Below, piece by piece: positions 52,686-61,004 of a stretch of DNA of 64,000 nucleotides. How positions within the stretch are numbered: the first letter of the stretch is position 1; every line of letters starts with the position of its first letter. The notes beneath the pieces were generated by a model. That model did no database searches. It was not told the origin of the DNA and worked only from the letters and a program-made list of their open reading frames with translations. Where the stretch lies: positions 59,455 to 123,454 of the forward strand of contig CAJULY010000008.1 in the NCBI GenBank assembly GCA_910587185.1, written 5' to 3'. A program made the position numbers and the translations under genes. This stretch comes from an uncultured Muribaculaceae bacterium (GTDB lineage Bacteria; Bacteroidota; Bacteroidia; Bacteroidales; Muribaculaceae).

Positions 52686-54893
52686 TTAGAATACGTCGAT
52701 CTCAGCGATGGTGGCACACGGCGAATCCGCTGCAGTCTCGAGAGCTGTAAACTTCACGTAGCGGCCGCCCGCAGCCTTTGAGAGTTTCTGTTCGCGCGGA
52801 GTCGGATCATTGATGAGATTGCCGAACTCATATATGCCCGCGTCGCGCCATTTCTTGCCGTCGCGGCTTACCTCGACACGCCATTTGGCTATCATTCCTT
52901 CCTGATTGCGCGTCTGGGGCGTATAGATGAAGCCGTTGATCTTCTTTGGCGCTCCCATGTCAATGGTGATGTACTGGTCTTTACCGTCGGCACTTTTCCA
53001 GTAAGTACGCGCGTCGGCATCAAATGCCATCCGGCCGTCATGTTTATCCGTCTCACTGCTGACACCCGTAAGCTTCCAGTCCTTTTTCACATAGCCGTAA
53101 CGCACGTTCATGACAGGACCTTCTTCTCCGTTGAGTACGGCCATGGCATTGACCACTCCGTCGCCAATGGCGAACGGTCCGTCATAGACCTTCGATCCCT
53201 TGGTCGGTTTCGAGCCGTCCGTGGTGTAATATATCGTAGTGCCGGCCGAGAGATTTGCTGCCGCCGAAGCGTCGCTGCTGAAGGTTTCTTTTTTAGGCTC
53301 GATCGTAACCAGGCCGTCAAGCGACCGGGACGACACAAGCTGCGGAGGACGGGCAACATAGAAATGGGCCGAAACCTCGGCTATGTATGGGAGGGCACGC
53401 GTTCCCGTCACGCTGACACGAAGCCGGTCGGTCGTCACGCCCGCAAACCGCAGAATCCGTTTGTAGCCCACGTTCGTGCAATTCGCGATCTCTTTCCATC
53501 CTCCGTCAACGAATGCTTCCAGTTTCAGGCTCTCTATCCTTTCACCACGCACGCCAACCGGTTCCTGAACGACAAAACGGTTGATCGTAACAGCCTGCGG
53601 CAATGTGATCACTACCGGCTCGCCTGCCTCGACGAATGTTGAAAGATCGCCGTCAAGTATCTCTGCCGATACCGTGGCCCCCTTGAGTAGATTCGTGCCG
53701 TAAGTCTTGCGTATCCGTTTACCTACTTCCTCGAGAACTGCCACGTCAGTGTCTGAAAATCGACCCTCGCGGTTGGGCGGAATGTTGAGCAGAAGTATGG
53801 CATTGCCTCCGACCGAACGCTCATACATGTCGAACACATCGTTGGCCGAACGGCTGCGCTGCGTGTCATCGTCGCGGTAGAACCAGCCCTCGCGGATGGA
53901 GACATCCGTCTCCGCAGGCTGATAATGAAGATATTTAGCTTTTGACAGAGCTTCAAGACTTCCGAGGTCCTGAGCCGTCATGTCATGAAACACGTTTGCC
54001 GTATCCGGGTCAAACTCATAACCTACGACGTTCCACTCCGTCGGGCGCGTATGTCCCGCCTCGTTGCCGCACCAGCGGATATCCTCGCGACCGAAAATGA
54101 CCGCGTTGGGTGCGAGGGTGTGGATCAGTTCTTTCCAGGCCTTGTAATTGTAGGTCTGCCCCCCCTTACGCTTCGGATGGGCGCCGTCGAACCAAACCTC
54201 ATCGATCTCACCGTATTCCGTCAGCAGTTCGAAAAGCTGATTGAGAAAATATTCGTTGTAGTCGTCTATGTTGTCGAAAGTGAATGTCGTTTTGTTGGCA
54301 AACGGCCTCCCCTCAATCTGGCGCGGGATGGTGCGCGTTGTTTTCGGGCTCAGATTGCCGTAAAGGCCTTCTGGATTCTCGATCTGATACAAATCCGCCG
54401 GCGACAGATAGACACCGAGCTTCAGTCCGTATTTCTTACATGATTTGGCCAGATCTGCCAGAACATCCCCTTTGCCTCCGAGATAATCCGAACCCATGAT
54501 TCCATGTTTCGTGTAGCGGCTCTGCCAGAGCACGTAACCGTCGTGATGCTTGACCGTCAGAAGCACCTTTTTCATGCCCGCATCCTTCATGGCCTTGACC
54601 CACTGGTCAGTGTCGATGGACTTAGGATTGAACACCTTCGGATCCTCGCTGCCGGTGCCCCATTCGCGCCTCGTAAACGTATTGGGCCCGAAATGGACAA
54701 ACGCTATGAATCCGTCGTCAAGCGCAGCGAGTTGATTTTTTGTCGGGATGACATGCACTGCCTTCTCCTTTAGGGTCTCGTGACCTTCGAGAGGCTCTAC
54801 TTTGATCGTATTGGCAAACTCAATTTCCGTCTTCTGGGCCCAGACACCCAAGGCTATTGCTGCTGCCGAAACCGTCAATAACAGTCTTTTCAT
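52686..54893 (-). CDS. GH29 alpha-L-fucosidase (copy B)
   Basis: 735-aa paralogue of copy A with the same domain order and the nucleophile at the same residue (D236). Long identical stretches around the active site (for example ADLYQIENPEGLYGNLS) show a recent duplication, while the discoidin and insert domains have diverged more. It is the promoter-proximal gene of the pair. Confidence 0.92.
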   Translation of the reverse strand: MKRLLLTVSAAAIALGVWAQKTEIEFANTIKVEPLEGHETLKEKAVHVIPTKNQLAALDDGFIAFVHFGPNTFTRREWGTGSEDPKVFNPKSIDTDQWVKAMKDAGMKKVLLTVKHHDGYVLWQSRYTKHGIMGSDYLGGKGDVLADLAKSCKKYGLKLGVYLSPADLYQIENPEGLYGNLSPKTTRTIPRQIEGRPFANKTTFTFDNIDDYNEYFLNQLFELLTEYGEIDEVWFDGAHPKRKGGQTYNYKAWKELIHTLAPNAVIFGREDIRWCGNEAGHTRPTEWNVVGYEFDPDTANVFHDMTAQDLGSLEALSKAKYLHYQPAETDVSIREGWFYRDDDTQRSRSANDVFDMYERSVGGNAILLLNIPPNREGRFSDTDVAVLEEVGKRIRKTYGTNLLKGATVSAEILDGDLSTFVEAGEPVVITLPQAVTINRFVVQEPVGVRGERIESLKLEAFVDGGWKEIANCTNVGYKRILRFAGVTTDRLRVSVTGTRALPYIAEVSAHFYVARPPQLVSSRSLDGLVTIEPKKETFSSDASAAANLSAGTTIYYTTDGSKPTKGSKVYDGPFAIGDGVVNAMAVLNGEEGPVMNVRYGYVKKDWKLTGVSSETDKHDGRMAFDADARTYWKSADGKDQYITIDMGAPKKINGFIYTPQTRNQEGMIAKWRVEVSRDGKKWRDAGIYEFGNLINDPTPREQKLSKAAGGRYVKFTALETAADSPCATIAEIDVF

Positions 54894-54934
54894 GGAAAAA
54901 TAAATGATTTTAGTTTAGGATTTCGTTATTATCA

Positions 54935-54966
54935 CAAAAGTACATCATTTTCTCCGATAATCCAAA
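54935..54966 (-). promoter_or_regulatory. Promoter of the tandem fucosidase genes
   Basis: TTTG, 20-bp spacer and TACTTTTG on the minus strand, a full Bacteroidetes match; start near 54928 gives a ~35-nt leader. Confidence 0.7.
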
Positions 54967-55159
54967 CACCAATCAATTACGCCCTCATTTCGCTCATGTC
55001 ATCGTGCCCGCTTGCGTGACCAGTTACCAACTTATTGCGACATGATCATTCCGCATACTGTCGCAACGTGACTTCCCGCACTTATTTGTAGCTGTCACAG
55101 TAATTGACCGCAAACGGTCACGAATACGATATGAACCTGTGGCCGGCGCTGGCAATTAC

Positions 55160-55191
55160 AAAAAGCTGCGCCGAAAACTTCGACGCAGCTT
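55160..55191 (-). terminator. Terminator of the beta-barrel gene
   Basis: AAGCTGCG / CGCAGCTT stem with an inner CGAA-TTCG pairing, followed by TTTTTG on the minus strand, 22 bp after the stop codon. Confidence 0.7.
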
Positions 55192-55212
55192 CGCAAATGT
55201 GCTTACAGATTT

Positions 55213-55837
55213 TCAGAAGGTGTAACGTACAGAAATTTGGAGCGAGCGGAGTCCGGCATCAATTATGAAATCATGATCTCCAAGAACACCTCCCCGGTAG
55301 TTGTCGGGGTAAGAACGGTTGGAATAACCTACAAAAAGATAACGGATGTTCGCTGAAATATGATCATTGAAGCTATAGGAAGCACCCAATCTGAAGCCAC
55401 ATTCCCATAAATCACGTTGCACTTCATTATTGTAATAACCCGGGGGGGGTTCCTCCTTCCATTGAATCAAGCCATCTTATAGTGGGATTTTTTCCATAGG
55501 TTCCCTGCAGTTGAGCAAAGGTGCTGAATTTATTGATTTGCAGAAAGTCGTATGATAAGAAAAGAGCTGGCATAGGTTTGTAAAGATGTTCCTTACCTAT
55601 CGGAAATGTCACTCCGAAACCGGCAGCCCAACGGGGATGAAATTTATAACCAATTATGGGCGTCAGCATTGTGTTTTTAGCCTTGGAAGGCAATATTTTA
55701 TCACCATAGCTCAAAAAACCGACTCCGAATTCTACGAACAGATTCTTGGGGAATCGCCCGTTTTCTTCAGCCTTAATACTTGGAATAGATATCGCCAAGC
55801 AAAGCAATGATAACGCAACTGAAATTAATTGTTTCAT
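55213..55837 (-). pseudogene. Outer-membrane beta-barrel protein interrupted at a C8 tract (phase-variable or broken)
   Basis: The first frame (from 55837) has a signal peptide (about 1-23) and ~130 residues of amphipathic strands, then stops soon after a run of eight C (minus strand; G at 55442-55449). The second frame (down to 55213) supplies the missing strands and a classic barrel terminus, LQISVRYTF. Removing one C joins them into a 207-aa protein (...GGTPPGYYNNEV...), the size of an 8-stranded barrel. The site is ideal for slipped-strand switching, so C7 would be ON and C8 OFF. A fixed frameshift or a sequencing error is the alternative. Confidence 0.75.
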
Positions 55838-55849
55838 AATTATATGGTT

Positions 55850-57280
55850 TTAAGGTTTGATTAATAATTCTTTTCTTTCAATATCAAAGGTATAAGAAGT
55901 CTGTGTATTTGGGAAAGTGTAAGTGGGATTATTGTCGGAATAATAACCGTTGCCACTGCCTGAGTAGCCCCAATTATAATGATATGCAGGAGGTGAATAT
56001 GATGGATCTTTTGAATAGTTGTACAGATTCAGAAATCTTTCCGGGTCATGAGTTTCCGGACAATCTTCAAGAACCCATAATTCATATTTGGTAACTGAAT
56101 TACTTTCTGTAAAACCATCACAAACCCAGGCATGACCAGCTCCTGCTTCATTTGAATATCCACGCATATATACCGGTCTATTATCTTTCAATGAGTTTTG
56201 TACAGCTATTGCATTGTGGGGTTCGTTTTGTGTAACCGTTCGGTAACCATAATTTATTAAAGCAGTTTTGACTTGCGAAATAGTTGCAGATGTACCGGTT
56301 AGTCCAAACGTGACACCAATTTTTTTTGCTAAATCATATAAAAATGAAGATGTTTCATTGACGGCGTTCGTATTACCGCTTGCATTTATTGCCATACCTG
56401 ACCAGTTGAAACTTGCAGGATATTTATGATAATACATGATTTGTCCTGCAGCAATAGTTGTGCAACCAAGAGGATATAAATTGGGAACGAGAGAGTTGAA
56501 CGGATAACCTTGTCCCCATGATGTTGATAAAAGTGGTCCGACGCTGTTGGCATGAACAATTCTTTTCTTAAGCACAAAGCAAGTCTTATCATATCCTCCA
56601 TAGTTGGAATTTGCCTGGCCACCAAGTCGATCCGTGAAGGCCTGTTGTACGTCGGATGGCATTGATCTGAAATCACTCGTTTCTTTAAAGGCTCCAAGAT
56701 TATAAACGGTATATCCGTCGCGCTGCCATTTGCCGACTTGTGCGGCTATCATGTCGTAAACCTCAGTTTCGCCTCGACTTTGAGATTGAAGAATGTAGTG
56801 CTCCTGATTATAGTCATAATTGTTCCATTCCTGACGGCTTTTGATTTTAATGCTATCAGTGAGATATTCGGCATTGCTTATTATATTTCCGATTGATTTA
56901 AGCCATAATCCGGCTCCTGTATTTTTCGCTTGTTTCAAGTCGAAAAAACCGGTTTCGGAACTTGCCAGAATCGGGTAATAATCAGTGCTTGCTGAAACAA
57001 TGACGAAGCCTCCTTCATCAAAATTAATTATATACATTGTTGGGACACCATTATCATCCAAAACGGTTTCAACATTACAGCAGTTGGCTTTGGAAACGGG
57101 TCGGTTCATGAATCTCGATGCAACAGTGGAAGCCCTTGACGTGGTAACTTTTTTTGAAGTGTTTTCAGTAGCAGTAAATATAATATCTGTGTCCCGATTC
57201 TCTTCGGGAAGTTCCGGAGGCATTTCGGAGGAGCATCCAATGAGAGCAAACAGACATGCAATCTCGAATGATTTTTTCAT
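55850..57280 (-). CDS. C10-family cysteine protease (streptopain-like) lipoprotein
   Basis: 476 aa. Lipobox FALIGC (Cys16), an inhibitory propeptide domain (about 45-230, with GGFVIVSAST), then the papain-like C10 domain with Cys273 in PLGCTTIAAGQIMYYHKYP and His383 in AGHAWVCDGF, plus the downstream Trp-rich HYNWGY. Related Bacteroides fragilis and Prevotella C10 proteases are secreted virulence or nutrient proteases. It is A+T-rich and lies 12 bp upstream of the broken barrel gene, so the two may be one transcript. Confidence 0.88.
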   Translation of the reverse strand: MKKSFEIACLFALIGCSSEMPPELPEENRDTDIIFTATENTSKKVTTSRASTVASRFMNRPVSKANCCNVETVLDDNGVPTMYIINFDEGGFVIVSASTDYYPILASSETGFFDLKQAKNTGAGLWLKSIGNIISNAEYLTDSIKIKSRQEWNNYDYNQEHYILQSQSRGETEVYDMIAAQVGKWQRDGYTVYNLGAFKETSDFRSMPSDVQQAFTDRLGGQANSNYGGYDKTCFVLKKRIVHANSVGPLLSTSWGQGYPFNSLVPNLYPLGCTTIAAGQIMYYHKYPASFNWSGMAINASGNTNAVNETSSFLYDLAKKIGVTFGLTGTSATISQVKTALINYGYRTVTQNEPHNAIAVQNSLKDNRPVYMRGYSNEAGAGHAWVCDGFTESNSVTKYELWVLEDCPETHDPERFLNLYNYSKDPSYSPPAYHYNWGYSGSGNGYYSDNNPTYTFPNTQTSYTFDIERKELLIKP

Positions 57281-57350
57281 GATTAATAAAGTTTAAGAAT
57301 CGATAAATGATGTAGGAGCTTAAAGTGATAATGTGATCGTTGCCGAATTA

Positions 57351-57477
57351 TCAGAACGTGATTGACACACCGATTTCCAGACGGCGCAGCGCAGCGTCAA
57401 GGATGAAATCGCCGCGTCCCGGACATCCGGATGCTTCCGATTTATAGTAGCGAGGACCATGGTTGCTGGAAGCATCA
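57351..57477 (-). pseudogene. C-terminal remnant of a second beta-barrel protein
   Basis: About 41 codons, open only from a stop at 57478-57480, ending GDFILDAALRRLEIGVSITF. This parallels the end of the neighbouring barrel (GDHDFIIDAGLRSLQISVRYTF-like) residue for residue, but the DNA is about 60% G+C against an A+T-rich surrounding. No start codon or upstream strands remain. It is probably the leftover of a replaced or recombined gene. Confidence 0.7.
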
Positions 57478-57579
57478 GGTCAAATTTTTTAATAATTTAT
57501 TTTAAGGTGTTAATTAAATTTGCGAATATACTAATTAGATTGATTTAAGTTAGATTAGGTTTTATAAGAAAGAATTTCA

Positions 57580-57954
57580 TCATGGTTCCATACCGAGCCA
57601 GCCTTCGTATTCGTGGCCATTGGCAGTCGAGATTTCGATATGGGCCTGAGTGAGGGTGCCGACACAGACGGTAGCTTCAGCCGAGGAGTCAAAAACGTAT
57701 TGACGGGCAAATCCGGTTGTCATATCAGTTACCGTCAATTGACACTCTCCCTCAGGAATAGCAAACTGAAATTTAAAACTTCCATTTTCATAAGCACACA
57801 AGATCTGCTGTTTTGAAGGTACATTAGGTCTTTTAGGTGTTGTCTTTGAATGGAGAACTATAACATTGTCACATTTAGTTTGCGGCGTTGCAGAAGACAA
57901 GAGAAAGCTGCAGGATGACAAAAAAGAACAGATAATGAAAAGTTGTTTGAACAT
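57580..57954 (-). CDS. Small exported DUF3244-like protein, possible C10 protease inhibitor
   Basis: 124 aa with a signal peptide (about 1-22) and a small beta-sandwich pattern ending ...HIEISTANGHEYEGWLGM, resembling DUF3244. In Bacteroides fragilis, C10 proteases are encoded beside small secreted inhibitors; position and size here suggest the same, but the fold link is inference. Strands are A+T-rich, like the protease. Confidence 0.6.
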   Translation of the reverse strand: MFKQLFIICSFLSSCSFLLSSATPQTKCDNVIVLHSKTTPKRPNVPSKQQILCAYENGSFKFQFAIPEGECQLTVTDMTTGFARQYVFDSSAEATVCVGTLTQAHIEISTANGHEYEGWLGMEP

Positions 57955-57988
57955 AATAGAAATGAATATTGTAGATAAAATGTTTCCG

Positions 57989-57996
57989 CAAATTTA
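57989..57996 (-). promoter_or_regulatory. -7 box for the DUF3244-like gene
   Basis: TAAATTTG on the minus strand, 35 bp before the start. A 12-bp palindrome ACCAAATTTGGT (58033-58044) lies upstream near the expected -35/-50 region and might be an operator. Confidence 0.4.
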
Positions 57997-58075
57997 CTTG
58001 CCAAAATATGTTTCCACCTAATTTTCAGTAAGACCAAATTTGGTTTTATATACAAATAAAATATTATATTGCAAC

Positions 58076-58121
58076 AAATTACGTAGGAACCAAAAATTAA
58101 TTTTTGGTTCCTACGTAATTT
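58076..58121. repeat. Perfect 46-bp palindrome
   Basis: Two 23-bp arms (starting AAATTACGTAGGAACCAAAA) meet without a loop at a central AATT. It lies 28 bp after the stop of the TPR regulator gene and would act as a very strong hairpin in RNA. It may be a terminator for that gene, a protein-binding site, or a recombination relic. Confidence 0.8.
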
Positions 58122-58149
58122 ACATATTTATAGCGATGGTTTTATGACA

Positions 58150-59763
58150 TTAGCCCAAAAATTTCAGGAATTTTTCTCTTTGCATATCCGACAATGTTTT
58201 GATTTTATCCTTCAGCCTTCGTTTCCTGTCATAGACTTTACTTATCTTATCAACTTCAAGAAACATCGATATGGCATTTATGGAAAATCCTAAAGCAGAA
58301 AACAGGAAAAGCCTGAAATCTATTTCTTTCAGTTTCGGGAGAGCCAGCCGGAGTTCCACAAGTATATTGTCAAAGTGTATATTTACATAGTTTTCCAAAT
58401 CAGCTATCTTTTTATTGTCCGAAATAAATGATTGTTTCAGATCTACGATTGATTTCATTAATTTTTTCTTGGATGATTCTGTCTCGCCCTGTTCATATAA
58501 TACCTGACATAACTGATCGAAAAGAACATATCGCGACATCATCAGTTCTCTGATTGATTTATCCTTGCTTGATAACGAATCTTTCAATTCCTGGGAAAAC
58601 AATATGTATTTGTCTTCCTTGCCTTGAACTCTTTTACGATAAGCAAAAAATATAAAGGCGAGTATGGATATCAGAAATAATGAGGAGACAGCTATCAGAA
58701 ACAATGTTATCTTCGTATATTTCAATTCCGTTGATGTGGCTTTCTCTCTCGAATCAAAATCTTTAATCAACGAAGTTGTCAGATCCTGACTTATTCTTGA
58801 CTTAAATATTTCATTCGTTTTTTCATCCTTTTTCTCAAGATATGAGATTGCTCCACGCAGGTCATTATTTTCATATAATAACTTATATTCCAAATAATCG
58901 TTTATAACATTGCTATCCTGCAAACTTGCATGGATTCTTTCAGACTCGGCAATATCACCCATATTAAGATATGCCATGGATAGATATGCCGAATCCTCGC
59001 TATTGGCATAATGGCTCGCGCATACCGATTTCACTATTTTAAAATTGGCGCGATAGTCATGTTTTCTCAGATAAGTGAGTCCGAGGCATTTCTGAGTCTC
59101 ATATAACAGATAATCATCATTCCTTTTGATAGCCGTATCTATAAGGGCTTTTAATCTGTTCTCACAACTGTCATACAGATTATTGTTGTTATATGCTCGG
59201 CAAAGATCAAGAACAGCATAGTCGATATGTGAGGTTTTTCCGGTTTTAAGGAAATTCTCATATTCTTTCTTGGCATAGACAAGTTCTTCAGACCCGTTGA
59301 ATGTATTGTTATAGACATCGGAAATACCCCGAGAACACATCGCAATCCAGAAGTGATCATTTAACTTTTCAGCCAGTTTTAATGATGAGAAATACAATGA
59401 GATACACGCGGAATAATTTTCCTTGCGATAATACGCATTACCTAAATAATACTGAGCAAGCATCTTTCTATATTCATCCCCGTTTTTGGAGTAAAAAGTT
59501 ACAGCTTCCTGAATCAACAGGCCGCTGTCATTATATGCGTAGTTCTTTTCACGTCCCTGGCTCAGGAGGAGGGCGTAGAGGGCGCGGTCGGAGGCTCGGG
59601 TGAGTGAGGCGGTGTCGATGGAGTCGAGAATGGCGAGGGCCGAGTCGGGAGCCGATTCCATGACGGCTTCGGCGCGCTCGAGCTGACGGCGCACGGGAGA
59701 TGTGCAGCCGCTGACGGCCTCCAAAAGCAGAAGGATGAATAGGACGATGACCGGTTTTCTCAT
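58150..59763 (-). CDS. TPR membrane regulator-like lipoprotein with C-terminal helical domain
   Basis: 537 aa. Lipobox AVSGC (Cys20), TPR-like helices (about 25-335), one membrane helix (about 349-375) and a cytoplasmic tail with coiled coil and a degenerate helix-turn-helix-like segment near 470-520 (LFLFSALGFSINAISMFL). This architecture is frequent in Bacteroidales and is usually called a TPR-containing regulator. A lipoprotein signal with a later membrane helix is unusual; the N-terminus may be a plain signal peptide or anchor. Its first ~75 codons are G+C-rich and the rest is A+T-rich, a mosaic pattern. The predicted start site is almost at the ATG. Confidence 0.75.
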   Translation of the reverse strand: MRKPVIVLFILLLLEAVSGCTSPVRRQLERAEAVMESAPDSALAILDSIDTASLTRASDRALYALLLSQGREKNYAYNDSGLLIQEAVTFYSKNGDEYRKMLAQYYLGNAYYRKENYSACISLYFSSLKLAEKLNDHFWIAMCSRGISDVYNNTFNGSEELVYAKKEYENFLKTGKTSHIDYAVLDLCRAYNNNNLYDSCENRLKALIDTAIKRNDDYLLYETQKCLGLTYLRKHDYRANFKIVKSVCASHYANSEDSAYLSMAYLNMGDIAESERIHASLQDSNVINDYLEYKLLYENNDLRGAISYLEKKDEKTNEIFKSRISQDLTTSLIKDFDSREKATSTELKYTKITLFLIAVSSLFLISILAFIFFAYRKRVQGKEDKYILFSQELKDSLSSKDKSIRELMMSRYVLFDQLCQVLYEQGETESSKKKLMKSIVDLKQSFISDNKKIADLENYVNIHFDNILVELRLALPKLKEIDFRLFLFSALGFSINAISMFLEVDKISKVYDRKRRLKDKIKTLSDMQREKFLKFLG

Positions 59764-59770
59764 GACACAG

Positions 59771-59802
59771 CAAAGTTAAGAATTTAAGCCATATTTGTCA
59801 AA
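59771..59802 (-). promoter_or_regulatory. Promoter of the TPR regulator gene
   Basis: TTTG, 20-bp spacer and TAACTTTG on the minus strand, ending 8 bp before the start codon. Transcription would begin at or within about 3 nt of the ATG, giving a leaderless or near-leaderless mRNA. Confidence 0.65.
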
Positions 59803-59810
59803 TACGACTA

Positions 59811-59834
59811 AGAGGTTGTTTAAAAACAACCTCT
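59811..59834. repeat. Short inverted repeat
   Basis: AGAGGTTGTTT, two A, AAACAACCTCT: an 11-bp perfect stem between the GH130 terminator and the TPR promoter. It may be a second terminator or a protein-binding site. Confidence 0.5.
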
Positions 59835-59846
59835 AAATCACATTGA

Positions 59847-59882
59847 CAAAAAAACGTCCCGCCGGAAGAGACTGGCGGGACG
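59847..59882 (-). terminator. GH130 operon terminator
   Basis: Stem CGTCCCGCC / GGCGGGACG with a 10-nt loop, followed by seven T on the minus strand, just past the GH130 stop. Confidence 0.8.
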
Positions 59883-59909
59883 GGACATTTTATGATTTCG
59901 TTTATTAGT

Positions 59910-60917
59910 TCAGACAATTGAGGTGCGTTTGGTCCACTCTATGATTTCAGGTATATATCCGAAGGCAAGACCCGTGACCGTGTCGGCGCATCCGTAATAA
60001 ACCGCGATACGTCCGGTTTCCGGATCGTAGAGCGATGCACAGGGGAAAGTCACATTGGGGACGTCGCCAGTCAGCTCATAGATCTCGCGAGGCGCGATCA
60101 GATAAGGACCTGAACGGGCTATCACCTTCCACGGCTGCTCAAGGTCGAGAAGAGCCGAGCCGAATGAATAGACATACCCGTTGCATGAACGCAGAACTCC
60201 GTGGAAAAGCATCAGCCATCCTTCGGACGTCTCTATGGGAATGGGACCGGCTCCGATTTTCATGCACTGCCATGCGCTTACTTCGAAGGGGGCAGGCGAC
60301 ATGACATGGCGGTGGCGTCCCCAGAACTCCATGTCGGGCGATTCGCTGTAGAATATATCGCCGAAAGGAGTGTGGCCTGTGTCGCTCGGACGCGAAAGCA
60401 TGGCGAAATTGCCGTTTATTTTTTTCGGGAACATCACACCGTTACGGTTGTAAGGCAGAAAAGCATTCTCGAGCTGATGGAAAGTTTCGAAATCGGTTGT
60501 CCATGCGGCTCCGATAGTCGGTCCGTGATAGCCGTTACACCATGTGACATAATACTTATCCTCGATTTTAGCCACGCGGGGGTCATAGCCATAGACCCAC
60601 TCGGCTATCTCGCCGTCGCCTCCGGTCAGATTGAGATCCTCTTCGTTTATATCCCAGTTGAAGCCGTCGATGGAGAAGCCTGCATGGATGCGCATGCGGC
60701 GGTTGGTGTCATCGACGCGGAACACGCCCGCATAATTGTATTTTCCTTTCTTGAACGGAACAACGGCCGAATTGAAGATGGAATTTGAAGTCGGGAGCGT
60801 GTCGCGTTTTATGACAGGATTCTTCGAGTAGCGCCACATGACCTCCTTACATCCCGCGGGACGGTCTTCCCAAGGCATGTCGGGGAGCGCTTCTCCTATG
60901 ATCTTAATATCTTTCAT
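59910..60917 (-). CDS. GH130 beta-mannoside phosphorylase
   Basis: 335-aa cytosolic phosphorylase. GH130 landmarks include NSAVVPF, GVFRVDD, YGYDPRVAKIEDKYYVTWC (with the catalytic Asp) and the phosphate-binding Arg/His residues around HGVLRSCNG. Length and pattern fit the GH130_2 type, which phosphorolyses beta-1,4-mannosyl-GlcNAc or manno-oligosaccharides to mannose-1-P. The MFS gene upstream would bring in the disaccharide. Exact substrate is inferred. Confidence 0.87.
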   Translation of the reverse strand: MKDIKIIGEALPDMPWEDRPAGCKEVMWRYSKNPVIKRDTLPTSNSIFNSAVVPFKKGKYNYAGVFRVDDTNRRMRIHAGFSIDGFNWDINEEDLNLTGGDGEIAEWVYGYDPRVAKIEDKYYVTWCNGYHGPTIGAAWTTDFETFHQLENAFLPYNRNGVMFPKKINGNFAMLSRPSDTGHTPFGDIFYSESPDMEFWGRHRHVMSPAPFEVSAWQCMKIGAGPIPIETSEGWLMLFHGVLRSCNGYVYSFGSALLDLEQPWKVIARSGPYLIAPREIYELTGDVPNVTFPCASLYDPETGRIAVYYGCADTVTGLAFGYIPEIIEWTKRTSIV

Positions 60918-61004
60918 AAATTGTTTCTGTTTTGAATTTCGATTATTTCGATTATATGAATAGGTTTCCGGAATATTAACTCCCTGCGCCCCTCAATGGT
61001 TCGG

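Larger units (their letters stand above)
54894..55212. other. Intergenic region upstream of the fucosidase pair
   Basis: 319 bp without a gene. It holds the fucosidase promoter at its left end, a small inverted repeat GACCG-CAAA-CGGTC near the middle, two similar GTCGCAA / TTGCGAC words, and the terminator of the beta-barrel gene at its right end. No other signal is seen. Confidence 0.6.

Noticed and set aside
57515..57522. Plus-strand TAAATTTG as an antisense promoter to the DUF3244-like gene
   Set aside because: No -33 element, and the A+T-rich setting makes a chance match likely.
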